Notes: generated by a model not told the origin, from the letters alone. Positions 44,124-53,783 are shown, numbered from the stretch's first letter. The stretch is 64,000 nt of DNA from Bernardetia sp. MNP-M8 (GCF_037126285.1 NZ_CP147012.1:682001-746000); one strand, 5' to 3'. Numbers and translations: made by a program.

Positions 44124-45464
44124 ATGAAAAAATCCTTATTATCTAGTTTAGTCTTACTTATACTTTTTTTTGGAAGTTTTATTCCAAGCAATACAAAAGA
44201 CACTAAAGACGGTTCTAAAATTGAGTTTACAGAATTTACGCTTAAAAATGGTTTACACATCATTTTACATGAAGACCATTCTGTTCCTCTCGTAGCTGTT
44301 ACTGTTTTATATCATGTAGGTTCAAAGAATGAAGAACCAAACCGAACAGGTTTTGCACACTTTTTCGAACATCTTTTGTTTGAAGGCTCAAAAAATATCA
44401 AGCGTGGAGAATTTGATGATTATATCGAAAACTCAGGTGGAATGAATAATGCAAATACCACTTACGACCGAACTTTTTATTATGAAGTAATGCCTTCTAA
44501 TCAATTAGAATTGGCTCTTTGGTTAGAATCTGAACGCATGCTTCATGCAAGAGTAGACAGCACAGGCATCGAAACACAAAGACAAGTAGTAAAAGAAGAG
44601 CGTCGTCAGCGTATTGATAATCGTCCGTATGGTTCTATTTTAGAAGAAACATTGAAACGAGTTTATACCAAACATCCTTACAAATCTTCTGTAATTGGTT
44701 CGATGGAACATTTAGATGCAGCTGAAGAAATTGATTATAAAAGTTTTTATGAAAAATATTATGTTCCAAATAATGCTGTAGTGAGTATTGCTGGCGATAT
44801 TGATGCAAAGACAGCAAAGGAATTAGTAGAAAAATATTTTGAAGGAATTCCGAAAGGTAAAAAAGTTGAACAACCTAAAATTGTTGAGCCTCCTCAAATG
44901 GCTGAAGTTCGTGATACTGTATATGATAATATTCAACTTCCTGCTGTTGTTCAAGCCTTTAAAGTTCCTGCTCGTGGACAAAGTGATTACTATGCTACCA
45001 AAATGCTATTTACATTACTTTCTGATGGACAAAGTTCAAGGCTTTCAAAGTCTGTAAAAGATGAACAACAGAAAGCTCTTTTTGTAGGAGCTTTTCCTTT
45101 AGATTTAGAGCAAAATCCTAGTGTTGCTCTTGCCTTCGGAATTGCTTCTATGGGAGTAAATCCTTTAGAGTTGGAAGAAGCCATGAACAACGAATATGAA
45201 AAGGTAAAAGAAGAGTTGATTGAAGAAAGAGAATTTCAAAAGCTCAAAAATCAATTTGAAGCTAATTTTTACACTCAAAATAGCACCATTGCAGGAATTG
45301 CTGAAACGTTAGCTGATAACCATGTCTATGGTGGAAGTGCAAATCTTATCAATACTGAAATTGAAAATTATATGAAGGTAACAAGAGAAGAAATACAAGA
45401 AGCAGCTAAAAAATATCTTGTCCCTGAAAATAGAGTTACTCTTCATTATTTACCTAAGAAATAA
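44124..45464 (+). CDS. M16 family zinc peptidase, active subunit
   Basis: A 446-residue exported protease of the insulinase/pitrilysin (M16) family. After a signal segment, the zinc motif HFFEH (HxxEH) is seen in AHFFEHLLFEGSKN, and a downstream glutamate-rich helix (VVKEERRQR) supplies the third ligand region. The C-terminal half is the inactive homologous domain. It would act in the periplasm. The next gene encodes a related but zinc-less partner, so they likely form a two-subunit enzyme. Confidence 0.93.
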   Translation: MKKSLLSSLVLLILFFGSFIPSNTKDTKDGSKIEFTEFTLKNGLHIILHEDHSVPLVAVTVLYHVGSKNEEPNRTGFAHFFEHLLFEGSKNIKRGEFDDYIENSGGMNNANTTYDRTFYYEVMPSNQLELALWLESERMLHARVDSTGIETQRQVVKEERRQRIDNRPYGSILEETLKRVYTKHPYKSSVIGSMEHLDAAEEIDYKSFYEKYYVPNNAVVSIAGDIDAKTAKELVEKYFEGIPKGKKVEQPKIVEPPQMAEVRDTVYDNIQLPAVVQAFKVPARGQSDYYATKMLFTLLSDGQSSRLSKSVKDEQQKALFVGAFPLDLEQNPSVALAFGIASMGVNPLELEEAMNNEYEKVKEELIEEREFQKLKNQFEANFYTQNSTIAGIAETLADNHVYGGSANLINTEIENYMKVTREEIQEAAKKYLVPENRVTLHYLPKK

Positions 45465-45569
45465 ATTTAGAAGACAAACTTATGAAGAAATCTATAAAAG
45501 TAATGTGAATTTTTTAAAAACATAAATTTATTGATTTTACATTCTTCAGTGTTAAAAAAAATCTAACTA

Positions 45570-45596
45570 GCCGTTGTTAGTGTCCCAACCAACGAC
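45570..45596. repeat. GTTGGTGT-family hairpin between M16 genes
   Basis: GCCGTTGTTAGTGTCCC followed by AACCAACGAC. It is a member of the dispersed family, 15 bases before the second M16 gene. Confidence 0.6.
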
Positions 45597-45610
45597 ATAA
45601 ATATAAAAAA

Positions 45611-47683
45611 ATGAAAAATAAATTTATTTTAAGTATTGCCGTTTTAATGGCATTCTTATTTACTCAATGTACACCTGTTCCTTCTAGCTCTACTGGAAAA
45701 TTAGATCGAAGCAAAGCTCCCAAAGCTGGAGAAGCTCACAAAGTAGAAATTGCTAAATCTCAGTCCTTTACCTTAGAAAACGGCTTACAAGTTTTTGTAG
45801 TTGAAAACCATAAACTTCCACAAGTTTCTTATTCTTTAGTTGTCAATTATAATCCAATTATGGAAGGAAAGCGTGTCGGAATGCTCAATATGTTTGGTTC
45901 TATGCTTCGTCGTGGAACAGAAAAACGCACAAAAGAAAAATTAGATGAAGAAATTGATTTTATGGGCGCAAATCTGATTACCTATTCAAGAGGTATTTAT
46001 GCTTCTTCTTTAAAACGTCATTCAGATAACTTGCTTTCTATTTTTTCAGATGTTCTTTACAACCCTTCTTTTTCGAATGAAGAATTAGCAAAAGTTCGCA
46101 CCGAATCTTTATCTAGCTTACAATCTTTACCTTCTAGTCCAGAGCAAATTGCAAATAATGTAGTCTCTAAGGTAAATTATGGTAATAATCATCCTTATGG
46201 AGAAGTAGAAACAGAAACTACTTTAAATGCTGTCAAAAATGAGGATTTAAAAGATTTCCATCAGACTTATTTCCGTCCAAATGTTTCTTATTTGGCTATT
46301 GTAGGAGATATTACTGTAGAAGAAGCTAAAGCTCAAGTAGAAAAATATTTTGCTCAATGGGAGAAAAAAGAAGTTCCTACTACCAAATACAATTCGCCAA
46401 AAGCTGCTGAAAAACCACAAGTGGCAATTTCAAATCGTGCTGGAGCAGTTCAGACAGTTATTAATGTTACTTATCCTGTTTATTATCCATTGAGTAGTAA
46501 TGATTATGTTGCTGCTAGATTAATGAACGGAATTTTGGGAAATAGTGGTTTTGGAGCAAGACTTATTCAAAATCTTCGTGAAGATAAGGCATATACGTAT
46601 GGAGCATATTCTTCATTGAGTCCTGATGAGCTTTCATCTTCTTTTACTATGTCGGCAAGTGTCAGAAATGATGTTACAGATAGCGCAGTGGTTCAATTTT
46701 TATATGAATTGAAGCGTATAAAAGATGAACCTGTTTCTAAGGCTGAATTAGAAAGAGTAAAAGCAAGTTTGATTGGTTCGTTTGTTCGCTCATTAGAAAA
46801 TCCTCAAACAGTGGCAAATTTTGCGATTGATATTGCTAGATATAATTTACCTTCTGATTTTTATAGCAACTATATTCAGAAAATAAATGCTGTAACAGTA
46901 GAAGATATTCAAAATGCAGCCAAAAAATATATCAAACCTGAAAACATAACAATTGTAGCAGTAGGTGACCAAAGTATTTTGATAGAAAAATTAGCTCCCT
47001 TTGGAAATATTCAAATTTATGATGCTTTTGGAGAAATGGCAGCTCAAGCAGACCAACGCATTCTGATTGGAATGACAGCTGATAAAGTAATCCAAAATTA
47101 CTTAACTAAAATTGGAGGTAAAAAATGGAATGAAGTTACTTCAATGAAAAAAGAACAAGTAATGAATGTTTCAGGAATGCAAATAGAGCAAAAATTATTC
47201 ATTCAAAACCAGCAAAAACTAGCTTTAGAAGTTCCTAAAAGTGGAATAAAACAAGTCTATGATGGCAAAAAAGCCTATGTAGTAACACAAGGACAAAAAC
47301 AAGAATTAACGGCTACCCAAACTAATAGCATCAAAGAACAAACCTTCATCAATCCTTATGTTCAGTATGATAAAGCAAATGGTTATTCTATTGAATTGGT
47401 AGGAGCGCAAGTAGTAGAAGATAAATCTGTCTTTGAAGTTAAAGTTACTCACAAAGATTATGGAGAACGTTTACAATATTTTGACCCTAAAACAGGACTT
47501 TTAATTAAAGAGGTAACTGCAGGAGGAGAAATAATGATAAAAGATTATCGTAAAGTAGGAAATACTGGTCTTTTAGTAGCTTATAAAACAGAAGTTAATT
47601 CTCCACAAGGAGCATATACAGTTGATGTACAAAAGGTAGAATTCAACTCTACTATTGATGCTAAAGTATTTATGGTAGAATAA
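45611..47683 (+). CDS. M16 family protein, non-catalytic partner with extra C-terminal domain
   Basis: A 690-residue lipoprotein (lipobox FTQC). Residues 50-470 form the two M16 halves, but the HxxEH motif is absent: the equivalent helix reads LNMFGSMLRRGTEK. It therefore resembles the non-catalytic subunit of two-component M16 proteases. Residues 480-690 are an added beta-rich domain (DKVIQNYLTKIGGKKWNEV, DGKKAYVVTQGQK) of the outer-membrane lipoprotein type. The gene follows the active subunit by 147 bases. Confidence 0.9.
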   Translation: MKNKFILSIAVLMAFLFTQCTPVPSSSTGKLDRSKAPKAGEAHKVEIAKSQSFTLENGLQVFVVENHKLPQVSYSLVVNYNPIMEGKRVGMLNMFGSMLRRGTEKRTKEKLDEEIDFMGANLITYSRGIYASSLKRHSDNLLSIFSDVLYNPSFSNEELAKVRTESLSSLQSLPSSPEQIANNVVSKVNYGNNHPYGEVETETTLNAVKNEDLKDFHQTYFRPNVSYLAIVGDITVEEAKAQVEKYFAQWEKKEVPTTKYNSPKAAEKPQVAISNRAGAVQTVINVTYPVYYPLSSNDYVAARLMNGILGNSGFGARLIQNLREDKAYTYGAYSSLSPDELSSSFTMSASVRNDVTDSAVVQFLYELKRIKDEPVSKAELERVKASLIGSFVRSLENPQTVANFAIDIARYNLPSDFYSNYIQKINAVTVEDIQNAAKKYIKPENITIVAVGDQSILIEKLAPFGNIQIYDAFGEMAAQADQRILIGMTADKVIQNYLTKIGGKKWNEVTSMKKEQVMNVSGMQIEQKLFIQNQQKLALEVPKSGIKQVYDGKKAYVVTQGQKQELTATQTNSIKEQTFINPYVQYDKANGYSIELVGAQVVEDKSVFEVKVTHKDYGERLQYFDPKTGLLIKEVTAGGEIMIKDYRKVGNTGLLVAYKTEVNSPQGAYTVDVQKVEFNSTIDAKVFMVE

Positions 47684-47703
47684 CATTCTATACATTGAAA
47701 CAT

Positions 47704-47751
47704 AAAAAATGTGTCATTGATTAATAAAATTATATCAATGACGCATTTTTT
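47704..47751. terminator. bidirectional terminator
   Basis: AAAAAATGTGTCATTGAT (47704-47721) pairs with ATCAATGACGCATTTTTT (47734-47751) with one mismatch. It separates the convergent M16 and DAHP synthase genes. Confidence 0.8.
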
Positions 47752-47767
47752 ATATAATTAGATTTTC

Positions 47768-48874
47768 TTAGAAATCTTCTTTTCGTTCTGTTTGGATACG
47801 TATTGATTCGTCATGAATAAGTTTGAAAACAGCTGAAACAAAATCAGGATTTATTTCCATTGTTTCTGCCCATTCAGGACGGCTTTCAAACACTTTTTGC
47901 CAACGATCTAATTGGAAAATAGGTAAATTATTCTCTCTTTTATAATCTCCAATTTGTTTAACTAATTCCAAACGAGCGACAAAGTTTTCAACAACTTCTC
48001 TATCAATTTTATCAATTTGATTACGCAAATCTTGTAATTTATCTGATAAGCCTGCTTTTTCAAGTGTTTCTAAATTTCCTGTACGGATAACTAGTTTATC
48101 CAAAATTTCGGCAAGTCGTTGAGGCGTAACTTGTTGAGAAGCATCGCTCCAAGCCTCATCAGGACTACGGTGTGTTTCTATCATCAAACCTTCATAATTC
48201 AAATCCATTGCCTTTTGAGAAAGTGGGTAAATCAGTTCTCGTTTTCCTCCTATATGGCTAGGGTCGCAAAGAAGTGGTAAAGTAGGTAATTTACTTTTAA
48301 TTTCGATAGCTAATTGCCACATCGGCTCATTACGATATTTTGTATTTCCATAACTTGAAAAACCACGATGCAAAGCTGCCATTTTGTTTATTCCTGCTTG
48401 ATGAATGCGCTCAATCCCACCCATCCAAAGTGCAACATCTGGATTAATTGGGTTCTTTACGATAACAGGAACATCAACTCCTTTCAAAGAATCAGCAATT
48501 TCTTGCATTGTAAATGGATTTACAACGCTTCTTGCACCAATCCATAAAATATCTACTTCATGTTTTAGAGCTTCTTCTACATGTTCGGGTTTGGCAACTT
48601 CAGTAGTGATAAGTTTTCCAGTGGCTTTTTTGACATCTAAAAGCCATTCTAAACCAATTTTTCCGACTCCTTCAAAGTTATTTGGGCGTGTACGAGGCTT
48701 CCAAATTCCTGCTCTCAAGACTTGAACTTTGTCATTTTTAGCTATTTCTTGACAAGTTTCCATTAATTGTTCAGGCGTTTCGGCACTACAAGGTCCAGCA
48801 ATAAACAAGGGATGATCTGCAGTATTCCAATTAGGATTATTTGGAAACCACGATGATAAAGGGGCAAATTCCAT
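47768..48874 (-). CDS. bifunctional DAHP synthase and chorismate mutase
   Basis: A 368-residue fusion that should condense phosphoenolpyruvate with erythrose 4-phosphate at the start of the shikimate pathway and convert chorismate to prephenate at its end. The N-terminal part (1-265) has FIAGPCSAETPEQL, RAGIWKPRTRPNNFEG, PVIVKNPINPDVALW and PLLCDPSHIGGKRE, of the type I DAHP synthase family. The C-terminal part (about 280-368) is an AroQ-type mutase (LRNQIDKIDREVVENFVARLELVKQIGDYK, with the conserved arginine and lysine). Synthase first, mutase second is the arrangement seen in Bacteroidota. Confidence 0.93.
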   Translation of the reverse strand: MEFAPLSSWFPNNPNWNTADHPLFIAGPCSAETPEQLMETCQEIAKNDKVQVLRAGIWKPRTRPNNFEGVGKIGLEWLLDVKKATGKLITTEVAKPEHVEEALKHEVDILWIGARSVVNPFTMQEIADSLKGVDVPVIVKNPINPDVALWMGGIERIHQAGINKMAALHRGFSSYGNTKYRNEPMWQLAIEIKSKLPTLPLLCDPSHIGGKRELIYPLSQKAMDLNYEGLMIETHRSPDEAWSDASQQVTPQRLAEILDKLVIRTGNLETLEKAGLSDKLQDLRNQIDKIDREVVENFVARLELVKQIGDYKRENNLPIFQLDRWQKVFESRPEWAETMEINPDFVSAVFKLIHDESIRIQTERKEDF

Positions 48875-49004
48875 AAATATATAAATAAAGTTGTCTGATT
48901 AAATACAAACAACAACGTAATTATTCTAAAATAAAGTTCAAAGGTAGTCAAAATGATTTTTCGAACAAAGATGAATAAGGAGAATAATTTTGTGTTAAAA
49001 AAAA

Positions 49005-49367
49005 TTATTTTACAGGTTTATGTTCGGCTATTTTTTGCTGTAAAGCGTATAAATATTGCTGCACTTGTTGCGATTGTTCCGTACTGTTCTTGAAACGTTT
49101 TTTTATAAATGTGTCATTGTTTAATTGCTCGGCTTGCAGTGTTTCTATATGTTCGAAGGGAGAAAACTCTTCTCTTTCAGCGTCCAATTTTTGTTTTTGT
49201 GCTTTTTTGAATTGCTCTTTAAGCTGTTGATAAACAAGTGGTTCTACTTTTGATTCTATTTCTTTCCAAAGGGAAGCCGAAATTTGAACAAAGATAAGTT
49301 CTCCATTTTTATCAATTATTTTAGTGAGATGAGCTGTTTGAAAAGCCTCATTTTCAGAATCTTTCAT
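49005..49367 (-). CDS. hypothetical charged protein
   Basis: A 120-residue soluble protein, rich in Lys, Glu and Gln, with an N-terminal piece AHLTKIIDKNGELIFVQISASLWKEIE and then mostly helical, likely coiled-coil sequence (QLKEQFKKAQKQKLDAERE). I recognise no family. It is a stand-alone gene upstream of the aroma DAHP synthase gene on the same strand; the 130-base gap may hold a promoter. Confidence 0.55.
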   Translation of the reverse strand: MKDSENEAFQTAHLTKIIDKNGELIFVQISASLWKEIESKVEPLVYQQLKEQFKKAQKQKLDAEREEFSPFEHIETLQAEQLNNDTFIKKRFKNSTEQSQQVQQYLYALQQKIAEHKPVK

Positions 49368-49508
49368 TATTTAATTAAAATTAGCTACTACATAAATTAA
49401 CATAATTTAAAATTTGACAAATAGGGCAATTTCTTGTTTTACTCGTCATTATATCAACTAAATTATATTCCTTCTTACTTTTTATTATTTTCAAAATCTG
49501 TTTCAATC

Positions 49509-49691
49509 ATGCCAATAAAAATAAAGTATCTTCAGCTCATTACCAAACAATTAAGTGGACAAATTACTGAAAAAGAATCTCAAATGCTACAAAAATGGCT
49601 TTCTAAAAGTCCTTTAAATCAAGTTCTTTTTGCAGATCAAGAAAATGTTTGGCAGTCTTTTCACAATAAAAATATGAATATTTCTGCTTAG
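49509..49691 (+). CDS. FecR N-terminal-like fragment
   Basis: A 60-codon ORF. Its sequence YLQLITKQLSGQITEKESQ and MLQKWLSKSPLNQVLFADQ resembles the N-terminal anti-sigma-factor region of FecR-type proteins (the DUF4880 helix pair). The usual membrane helix and FecR domain are missing, and the gene ends at a stop after 60 residues. It could be a truncated gene or a free-standing small regulator. The ATG at 49509 is preferred to an upstream start at 49434. Confidence 0.5.
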   Translation: MPIKIKYLQLITKQLSGQITEKESQMLQKWLSKSPLNQVLFADQENVWQSFHNKNMNISA

Positions 49692-49899
49692 AAAGTATTT
49701 TTGTTGGTGCTTGCTACATTAAAACATCAATAAATAGAGTTACAGCAGTATTTCTATAAAAAAATATAGCTTTTTGATAAGAGAATTGATAAATTTGAAC
49801 TTTCTAAGAGAATTTAGAAAACATTCAGTTTATTGATTCTCTTTTTGTTTCTTTTGAACAGACTGGGAAGTCTGTTATACTTAAATTGCTTTCATCAAA
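49692..49899. other. intergenic region with a palindrome
   Basis: AACAGACT (49857-49864) with AGTCTGTT (49869-49876), same family as at 31452. Otherwise nothing. Confidence 0.45.
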
Positions 49900-50709
49900 T
49901 TGTCTGATTTTCTTTCCCCTTCTCCTCAAAAAAAGTCTTCTACATCTAATCTATACAATTTATTTTCTGTGTGGTTGGTTGTTTTGTGTGTCATTTTGGG
50001 TTTGTATGCGATGGATAGCTATGAGAAACCTATAGATTTTGATTTGTCTATTAAAAAACCAAATTCAAAACAGTTATTTACGCCTCCCTCAACTGATTTT
50101 TTATATAAACAATTAGCCAAACAAACATTTTTTATTGTCGACTCTTTAGAGTTAGCTCGCAAAAATAGCATTGACACATCAGCACAGCGTATTTTATTGA
50201 CTGGCGACTCTATGTCAGAAGGATTATATTTAGCTTTTCGAAGTTATGCAGAATATAATAATCATTATTTGAAAGGTAGAATTTGGTACAGTTCGCTCAC
50301 CATTCAATGGAGTAAAACCGATAGCTTGAAGAGTTTGATAGAAATTTACAAGCCTACAATTGTGATTTTTACGCTAGGAGCAAACGAACTTTTCAGAACT
50401 GATATTTACGAACGAGAAAAAGATATTCAAGATATTATTGCACAAGCTGGCGATACGCCTTTTATTTGGGTAGGTCCTCCAAACTGGAAAGACGATACAG
50501 GAATTAATGAAATTATTGAGCGAAATATGCCTTCAAATACTTTTTTCTTATCTAAAGATTTAGAGTTTGATAGAGAAAGAGATGGCGCACACCCAACACG
50601 AGAATCATCAAGATATTGGGCTGATACGATTGCTACTTGGATTATGAATAAATCTCGTCATAAAATTTTATTAGAAAAACCTGTTTCAGAAGGTTCGGAT
50701 AATAAATAA
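49900..50709 (+). CDS. SGNH/GDSL-type hydrolase, membrane anchored
   Basis: A 269-residue protein. The frame starts at a TTG (49900); no nearby in-frame ATG precedes the membrane helix at about residues 22-41, so the TTG is the best choice. After the helix lies an SGNH hydrolase fold: TGDSMSEG carries the catalytic serine, FTLGANELF the glycine-asparagine block, and DGAHPT the aspartate-histidine pair. It should be a periplasmic esterase or acetylhydrolase. The stop overlaps a possible start of the next lipoprotein gene, so it is probably co-transcribed with it. Confidence 0.78.
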   Translation: MSDFLSPSPQKKSSTSNLYNLFSVWLVVLCVILGLYAMDSYEKPIDFDLSIKKPNSKQLFTPPSTDFLYKQLAKQTFFIVDSLELARKNSIDTSAQRILLTGDSMSEGLYLAFRSYAEYNNHYLKGRIWYSSLTIQWSKTDSLKSLIEIYKPTIVIFTLGANELFRTDIYEREKDIQDIIAQAGDTPFIWVGPPNWKDDTGINEIIERNMPSNTFFLSKDLEFDRERDGAHPTRESSRYWADTIATWIMNKSRHKILLEKPVSEGSDNK

Positions 50710-50732
50710 TGTATTTCAAAGTTATTATTGAA

Positions 50733-51335
50733 ATGAAACAAATCATTCCTTTTTTACTGCTGTTAGTTTGTCTTTCTTGTACAGAAAAGAAAGAGCAAAT
50801 TGTAACCATAAATATTCCTTCTGATGAAGTTCATTCAGCTTGTACTTTGGGAGATTCTTTATTGGCTTTAGTTCGAAGAGTGAAAAATGAAGCTGATACT
50901 TCAAGCAATAATTTTACAAGTGATTTGTATTTATTTGATTCAAAAGGAAAATTATTGAATAAAACAGAAACGCCAAATTGCAAAAGTGTAGTTTATGATG
51001 ATGGAAAAATTTATGCAAGTAGTTATTCTGCTTTGTATATTTATGATACAAATTTTGAGTTAGTTGAAACTATTGAGTTTCCTAAGAAGACGAATAATAT
51101 TGTTTGTAAGGCTTACGAATATCAAAAAGTAGATTCTATGTACATCATCATAATTGCAACAGGAGTTGAAGGAGAAGATACAGTAAGATTGAATGGTAGT
51201 GAAGGTTATAGATTAATGAAACACAAAGACAGATTACATGAAGGATTATTATTTACAAGAGATTTAGATTATATAGGTTTTCATATTTATAAAAAAATAC
51301 TGTATGTCCAAAATAAAAAATATCAATTACAGTAG
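50733..51335 (+). CDS. lipoprotein, first of a paralogous pair
   Basis: A 200-residue lipoprotein with lipobox LSC (LLLLVCLSC). I take the ATG at 50733, because it places the signal directly at the N-terminus; an in-frame ATG at 50709 overlaps the previous stop codon. The mature part has repeated strands (TLGDSLLALVRRV, SDLYLFDSKGKLLNK, YIYDTNFELVETIEF) like blades of a propeller. It overlaps the next gene by 32 bases. No named family. Confidence 0.7.
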   Translation: MKQIIPFLLLLVCLSCTEKKEQIVTINIPSDEVHSACTLGDSLLALVRRVKNEADTSSNNFTSDLYLFDSKGKLLNKTETPNCKSVVYDDGKIYASSYSALYIYDTNFELVETIEFPKKTNNIVCKAYEYQKVDSMYIIIIATGVEGEDTVRLNGSEGYRLMKHKDRLHEGLLFTRDLDYIGFHIYKKILYVQNKKYQLQ

Positions 51336-51936
51336 CTTATTTATCCTATTTTTAGTTTTTGTATTGTTTTCTTGTAATAATGAAAAATGTACACATCTTA
51401 AAATAAGCAAGCGTTATAATTTAGTTTCAGGAGTTTTGTTAGGAGATACTCTACTAACCACTGTATCTGCTTTAGATACTGTAGTCGGTCATTCCTACGA
51501 ACCTGAAATTGTAGCCTTCAATTTAAAAGGAGATAGTATTTTGAAAGTAATAGTTCCTTTTAGTAATGCAGGAATATCAAAACAAAATAATAGAATCATT
51601 TCACATAGTTATTTATATCCAAGTGAAATAAAAGTTTATGACAATAATCTGAACTTAATTGGTAAAACGTCATACCCTATATATGGTACTCTATCATTAT
51701 ATAAAGACAAAATTAATAGAGAAGGCTACTCTGTTCTAGGAGTAGTTTTACAAGGGAAAAACTATCTTGATTTTTTTGAGTTTGAAAAAGACCAAAAACT
51801 TGTATATAATGCTGCAAGAAAATCTAGTTACAAAGAATACAACCAAACTTCCTTTCAAGGTTTTGCAGGAGATTCTCATGTTTATAATGATACGCTATAT
51901 GTAGAAGATAAGTGTTTTTGTATTGAAGGAAAGTGA
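51304..51936 (+). CDS. lipoprotein, second of a paralogous pair
   Basis: A 210-residue lipoprotein (lipobox LFSC). It shares with the preceding protein the pattern LLGDTLLTTV, then a strand like EIVAFNLKGDSILKV and KVYDNNLNLIGKTSY, so the two look like diverged tandem copies. Its start lies inside the previous gene in another frame, implying coupled translation. The C-terminus ends in a cysteine-containing tail CFCIEGK. Function not recognised. Confidence 0.68.
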   Translation: MSKIKNINYSSLFILFLVFVLFSCNNEKCTHLKISKRYNLVSGVLLGDTLLTTVSALDTVVGHSYEPEIVAFNLKGDSILKVIVPFSNAGISKQNNRIISHSYLYPSEIKVYDNNLNLIGKTSYPIYGTLSLYKDKINREGYSVLGVVLQGKNYLDFFEFEKDQKLVYNAARKSSYKEYNQTSFQGFAGDSHVYNDTLYVEDKCFCIEGK

Positions 51937-51990
51937 TTTGAGTATAACAATCATTCAAAACTGATAATTTATCGCTAATCATTAAAAAAA

Positions 51991-52572
51991 TTAGTGCATT
52001 CTATCCCCACGAAGTTCTAAACTTTCCATAATTTCAGATTCGTAATTCAAAAATTCTTGCCAGCGTTTATCTACTATTTCTTTTGGTAAATATTCCTTTG
52101 CCAAAGAAATAAAAACAGTATAATGACGGGCTTCTGAAACCATTAGTTCACGATAAAATTTCTTTAATTCTTCGTCTTCTATCGTATTTGAAAGCATTTT
52201 GAAACGCTCACAACTACGTGCTTCTATCAGCGCATTTACCAAAAGATTATCCAAAAGACGCATTTCTTCGCTTCCTCCTTTTACCATAAAATTGCGTAAT
52301 TTGAGTGCATATTCATCTTTTCGTTTTCCTCCAAAAGTTAGGTTTCTTTTGCGAAGTTGCTCCAAAACCATTTCAAAATGCGACCACTCTTCGGCTACAA
52401 TAGGCGAAAGCGTATCGACAAGATTTGGATAATGATTGTAGGTTACAATCAAAGAAATACAAGAAGAAGCTGCTTTTTGTTCGCAATAAGCGTGGTCTGT
52501 TAAGATGTCTTCGATACTTTCTTGGGCTAATTCTGTCCAGCGTGGGTCGGTTGGGAGTTGAAGATGAAGCAT
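51991..52572 (-). CDS. miaE: MiaE, tRNA hydroxylase
   Basis: A 193-residue diiron enzyme that hydroxylates the 2-methylthio-N6-isopentenyl adenosine at position 37 of certain tRNAs. Family features are DHAYCEQKAASS, the carboxylate-histidine pair in VAEEWSHFEMVLEQL, LIEARSCERFKML, and SEARHYTVF, which supply the diiron ligands. The length is normal. Nothing around it is functionally linked. Confidence 0.93.
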   Translation of the reverse strand: MLHLQLPTDPRWTELAQESIEDILTDHAYCEQKAASSCISLIVTYNHYPNLVDTLSPIVAEEWSHFEMVLEQLRKRNLTFGGKRKDEYALKLRNFMVKGGSEEMRLLDNLLVNALIEARSCERFKMLSNTIEDEELKKFYRELMVSEARHYTVFISLAKEYLPKEIVDKRWQEFLNYESEIMESLELRGDRMH

Positions 52573-52670
52573 TTTTTGAATGATGAATTATTAATGATGA
52601 ATTGTGAATTATATTCTTGTAAAATTGTCAAAGCACTTTCAAATGTCAGACAATTAAAAATAGTAGATAG

Positions 52671-53123
52671 TTAAAACCTTATAGAACTCAGATATACCCA
52701 AACAATAAATAATAACTGTAACGGAACTCTGAACCATAAATAAGATAGTCCATAGCCATCAAAAGTAGCTTTTTGTAAATCAACTTGTTTGATAGCTGCA
52801 TAAATATTTGCAGGAAGCAAAATTACAAAAAAGACAATAAGAATCCACGCTGAATATATTTTCCAATTAGGAACTAACAATCCAATGCCTAAAATAATTT
52901 CTACTACTCCTGTAAAATAGATTAATTCTGTTTTAAATGGAATTATAGGTGGCAGCATCATTGTCATTCCTTTTGTAAAAGCAAAATGTCCGATGGCAGT
53001 AAAGCACAACATGGCACACATGGCTATTCGTGCAGCCAAAACAACATCATATTTTTGATTAAGAAATCGTATAACAAAAATTGAAAGCACAAAAACGACA
53101 AGTAAAATTACTAATGGTTTCAT
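52671..53123 (-). CDS. DoxX-like membrane protein
   Basis: A 150-residue protein with four hydrophobic helices, of the DoxX-like family (pattern FTGVVEIILGIGLL in the middle helix and AIGHFAFTKGMTMMLPP). Family members have no settled function. It follows a Crp-like regulator gene by 81 bases on the same strand, so the regulator may control or accompany it. Confidence 0.75.
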   Translation of the reverse strand: MKPLVILLVVFVLSIFVIRFLNQKYDVVLAARIAMCAMLCFTAIGHFAFTKGMTMMLPPIIPFKTELIYFTGVVEIILGIGLLVPNWKIYSAWILIVFFVILLPANIYAAIKQVDLQKATFDGYGLSYLWFRVPLQLLFIVWVYLSSIRF

Positions 53124-53204
53124 AGATATAGTATTTAGATTATGATAAATGTTTAAGTTTTGACAAATATCACTATCTAAAATAGCTAAGACAATGAACC
53201 TAAG

Positions 53205-53771
53205 TTAAGAAATACGTTTGCGAATTCGACTGAGTGCCTGTGGCGTAATTCCGATATAAGAAGCAATATATTTTAAAGGAATAAATTGCAATAAATGAGG
53301 TTGTTCTGTAAACAGATTTAGATAACGCTGTTCTGCACTTTGATTCAGTAAGGATAATTCTCGTTTAGATTTTTTCAAAAACAACTCTTCACTCGCTAGT
53401 CTTCCAATTTTGTTTCCAATCTGAGTTTGCTGATAAATTTGTTGTAAATCTTGATAAGTCAAACTCCAAAGAATTGTATCTGATAGTGTTTCTAATTCAT
53501 AACTAGAAACTTCTTGAGTTATAAAAGAATCATAAGCACTCACAAAGTTAGATTGGAATGCAAATCCAAATGTAAAATCTTCTGTTTCTTTTGGAATATA
53601 AAAACGGATAATTCCAGCTTCTATAAAAGAAAGATAATTTTCTATTTGTCCTACTTTGAGTAAATTAGTTTTTTTTGAAAACTCTCTTTTTATTAATTTC
53701 GAAGAAAATATTTCCCAATCTTTTTCAGAAATATCTACCTGTTTTTGAAAATATGTTTTTATCTCAATCAT
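53205..53771 (-). CDS. Crp/Fnr family transcription regulator
   Basis: A 188-residue regulator: an N-terminal cyclic-nucleotide-binding-like domain (TNLLKVGQIENYLSFIEAGIIRFY) and a C-terminal winged helix (PLKYIASYIGITPQALSRIRKR). The family's cAMP-binding arginine pattern is not evident, so the ligand, if any, is unknown. The C-terminal helix is typical of Bacteroidota members. Located between the TPR gene and the DoxX-like gene. Confidence 0.86.
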   Translation of the reverse strand: MIEIKTYFQKQVDISEKDWEIFSSKLIKREFSKKTNLLKVGQIENYLSFIEAGIIRFYIPKETEDFTFGFAFQSNFVSAYDSFITQEVSSYELETLSDTILWSLTYQDLQQIYQQTQIGNKIGRLASEELFLKKSKRELSLLNQSAEQRYLNLFTEQPHLLQFIPLKYIASYIGITPQALSRIRKRIS

Positions 53772-53783
53772 TTTTATTCTTTC

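Noticed and set aside
48405-48725. 106-codon plus-strand ORF inside the DAHP synthase gene
   Set aside because: Opposite-strand shadow.
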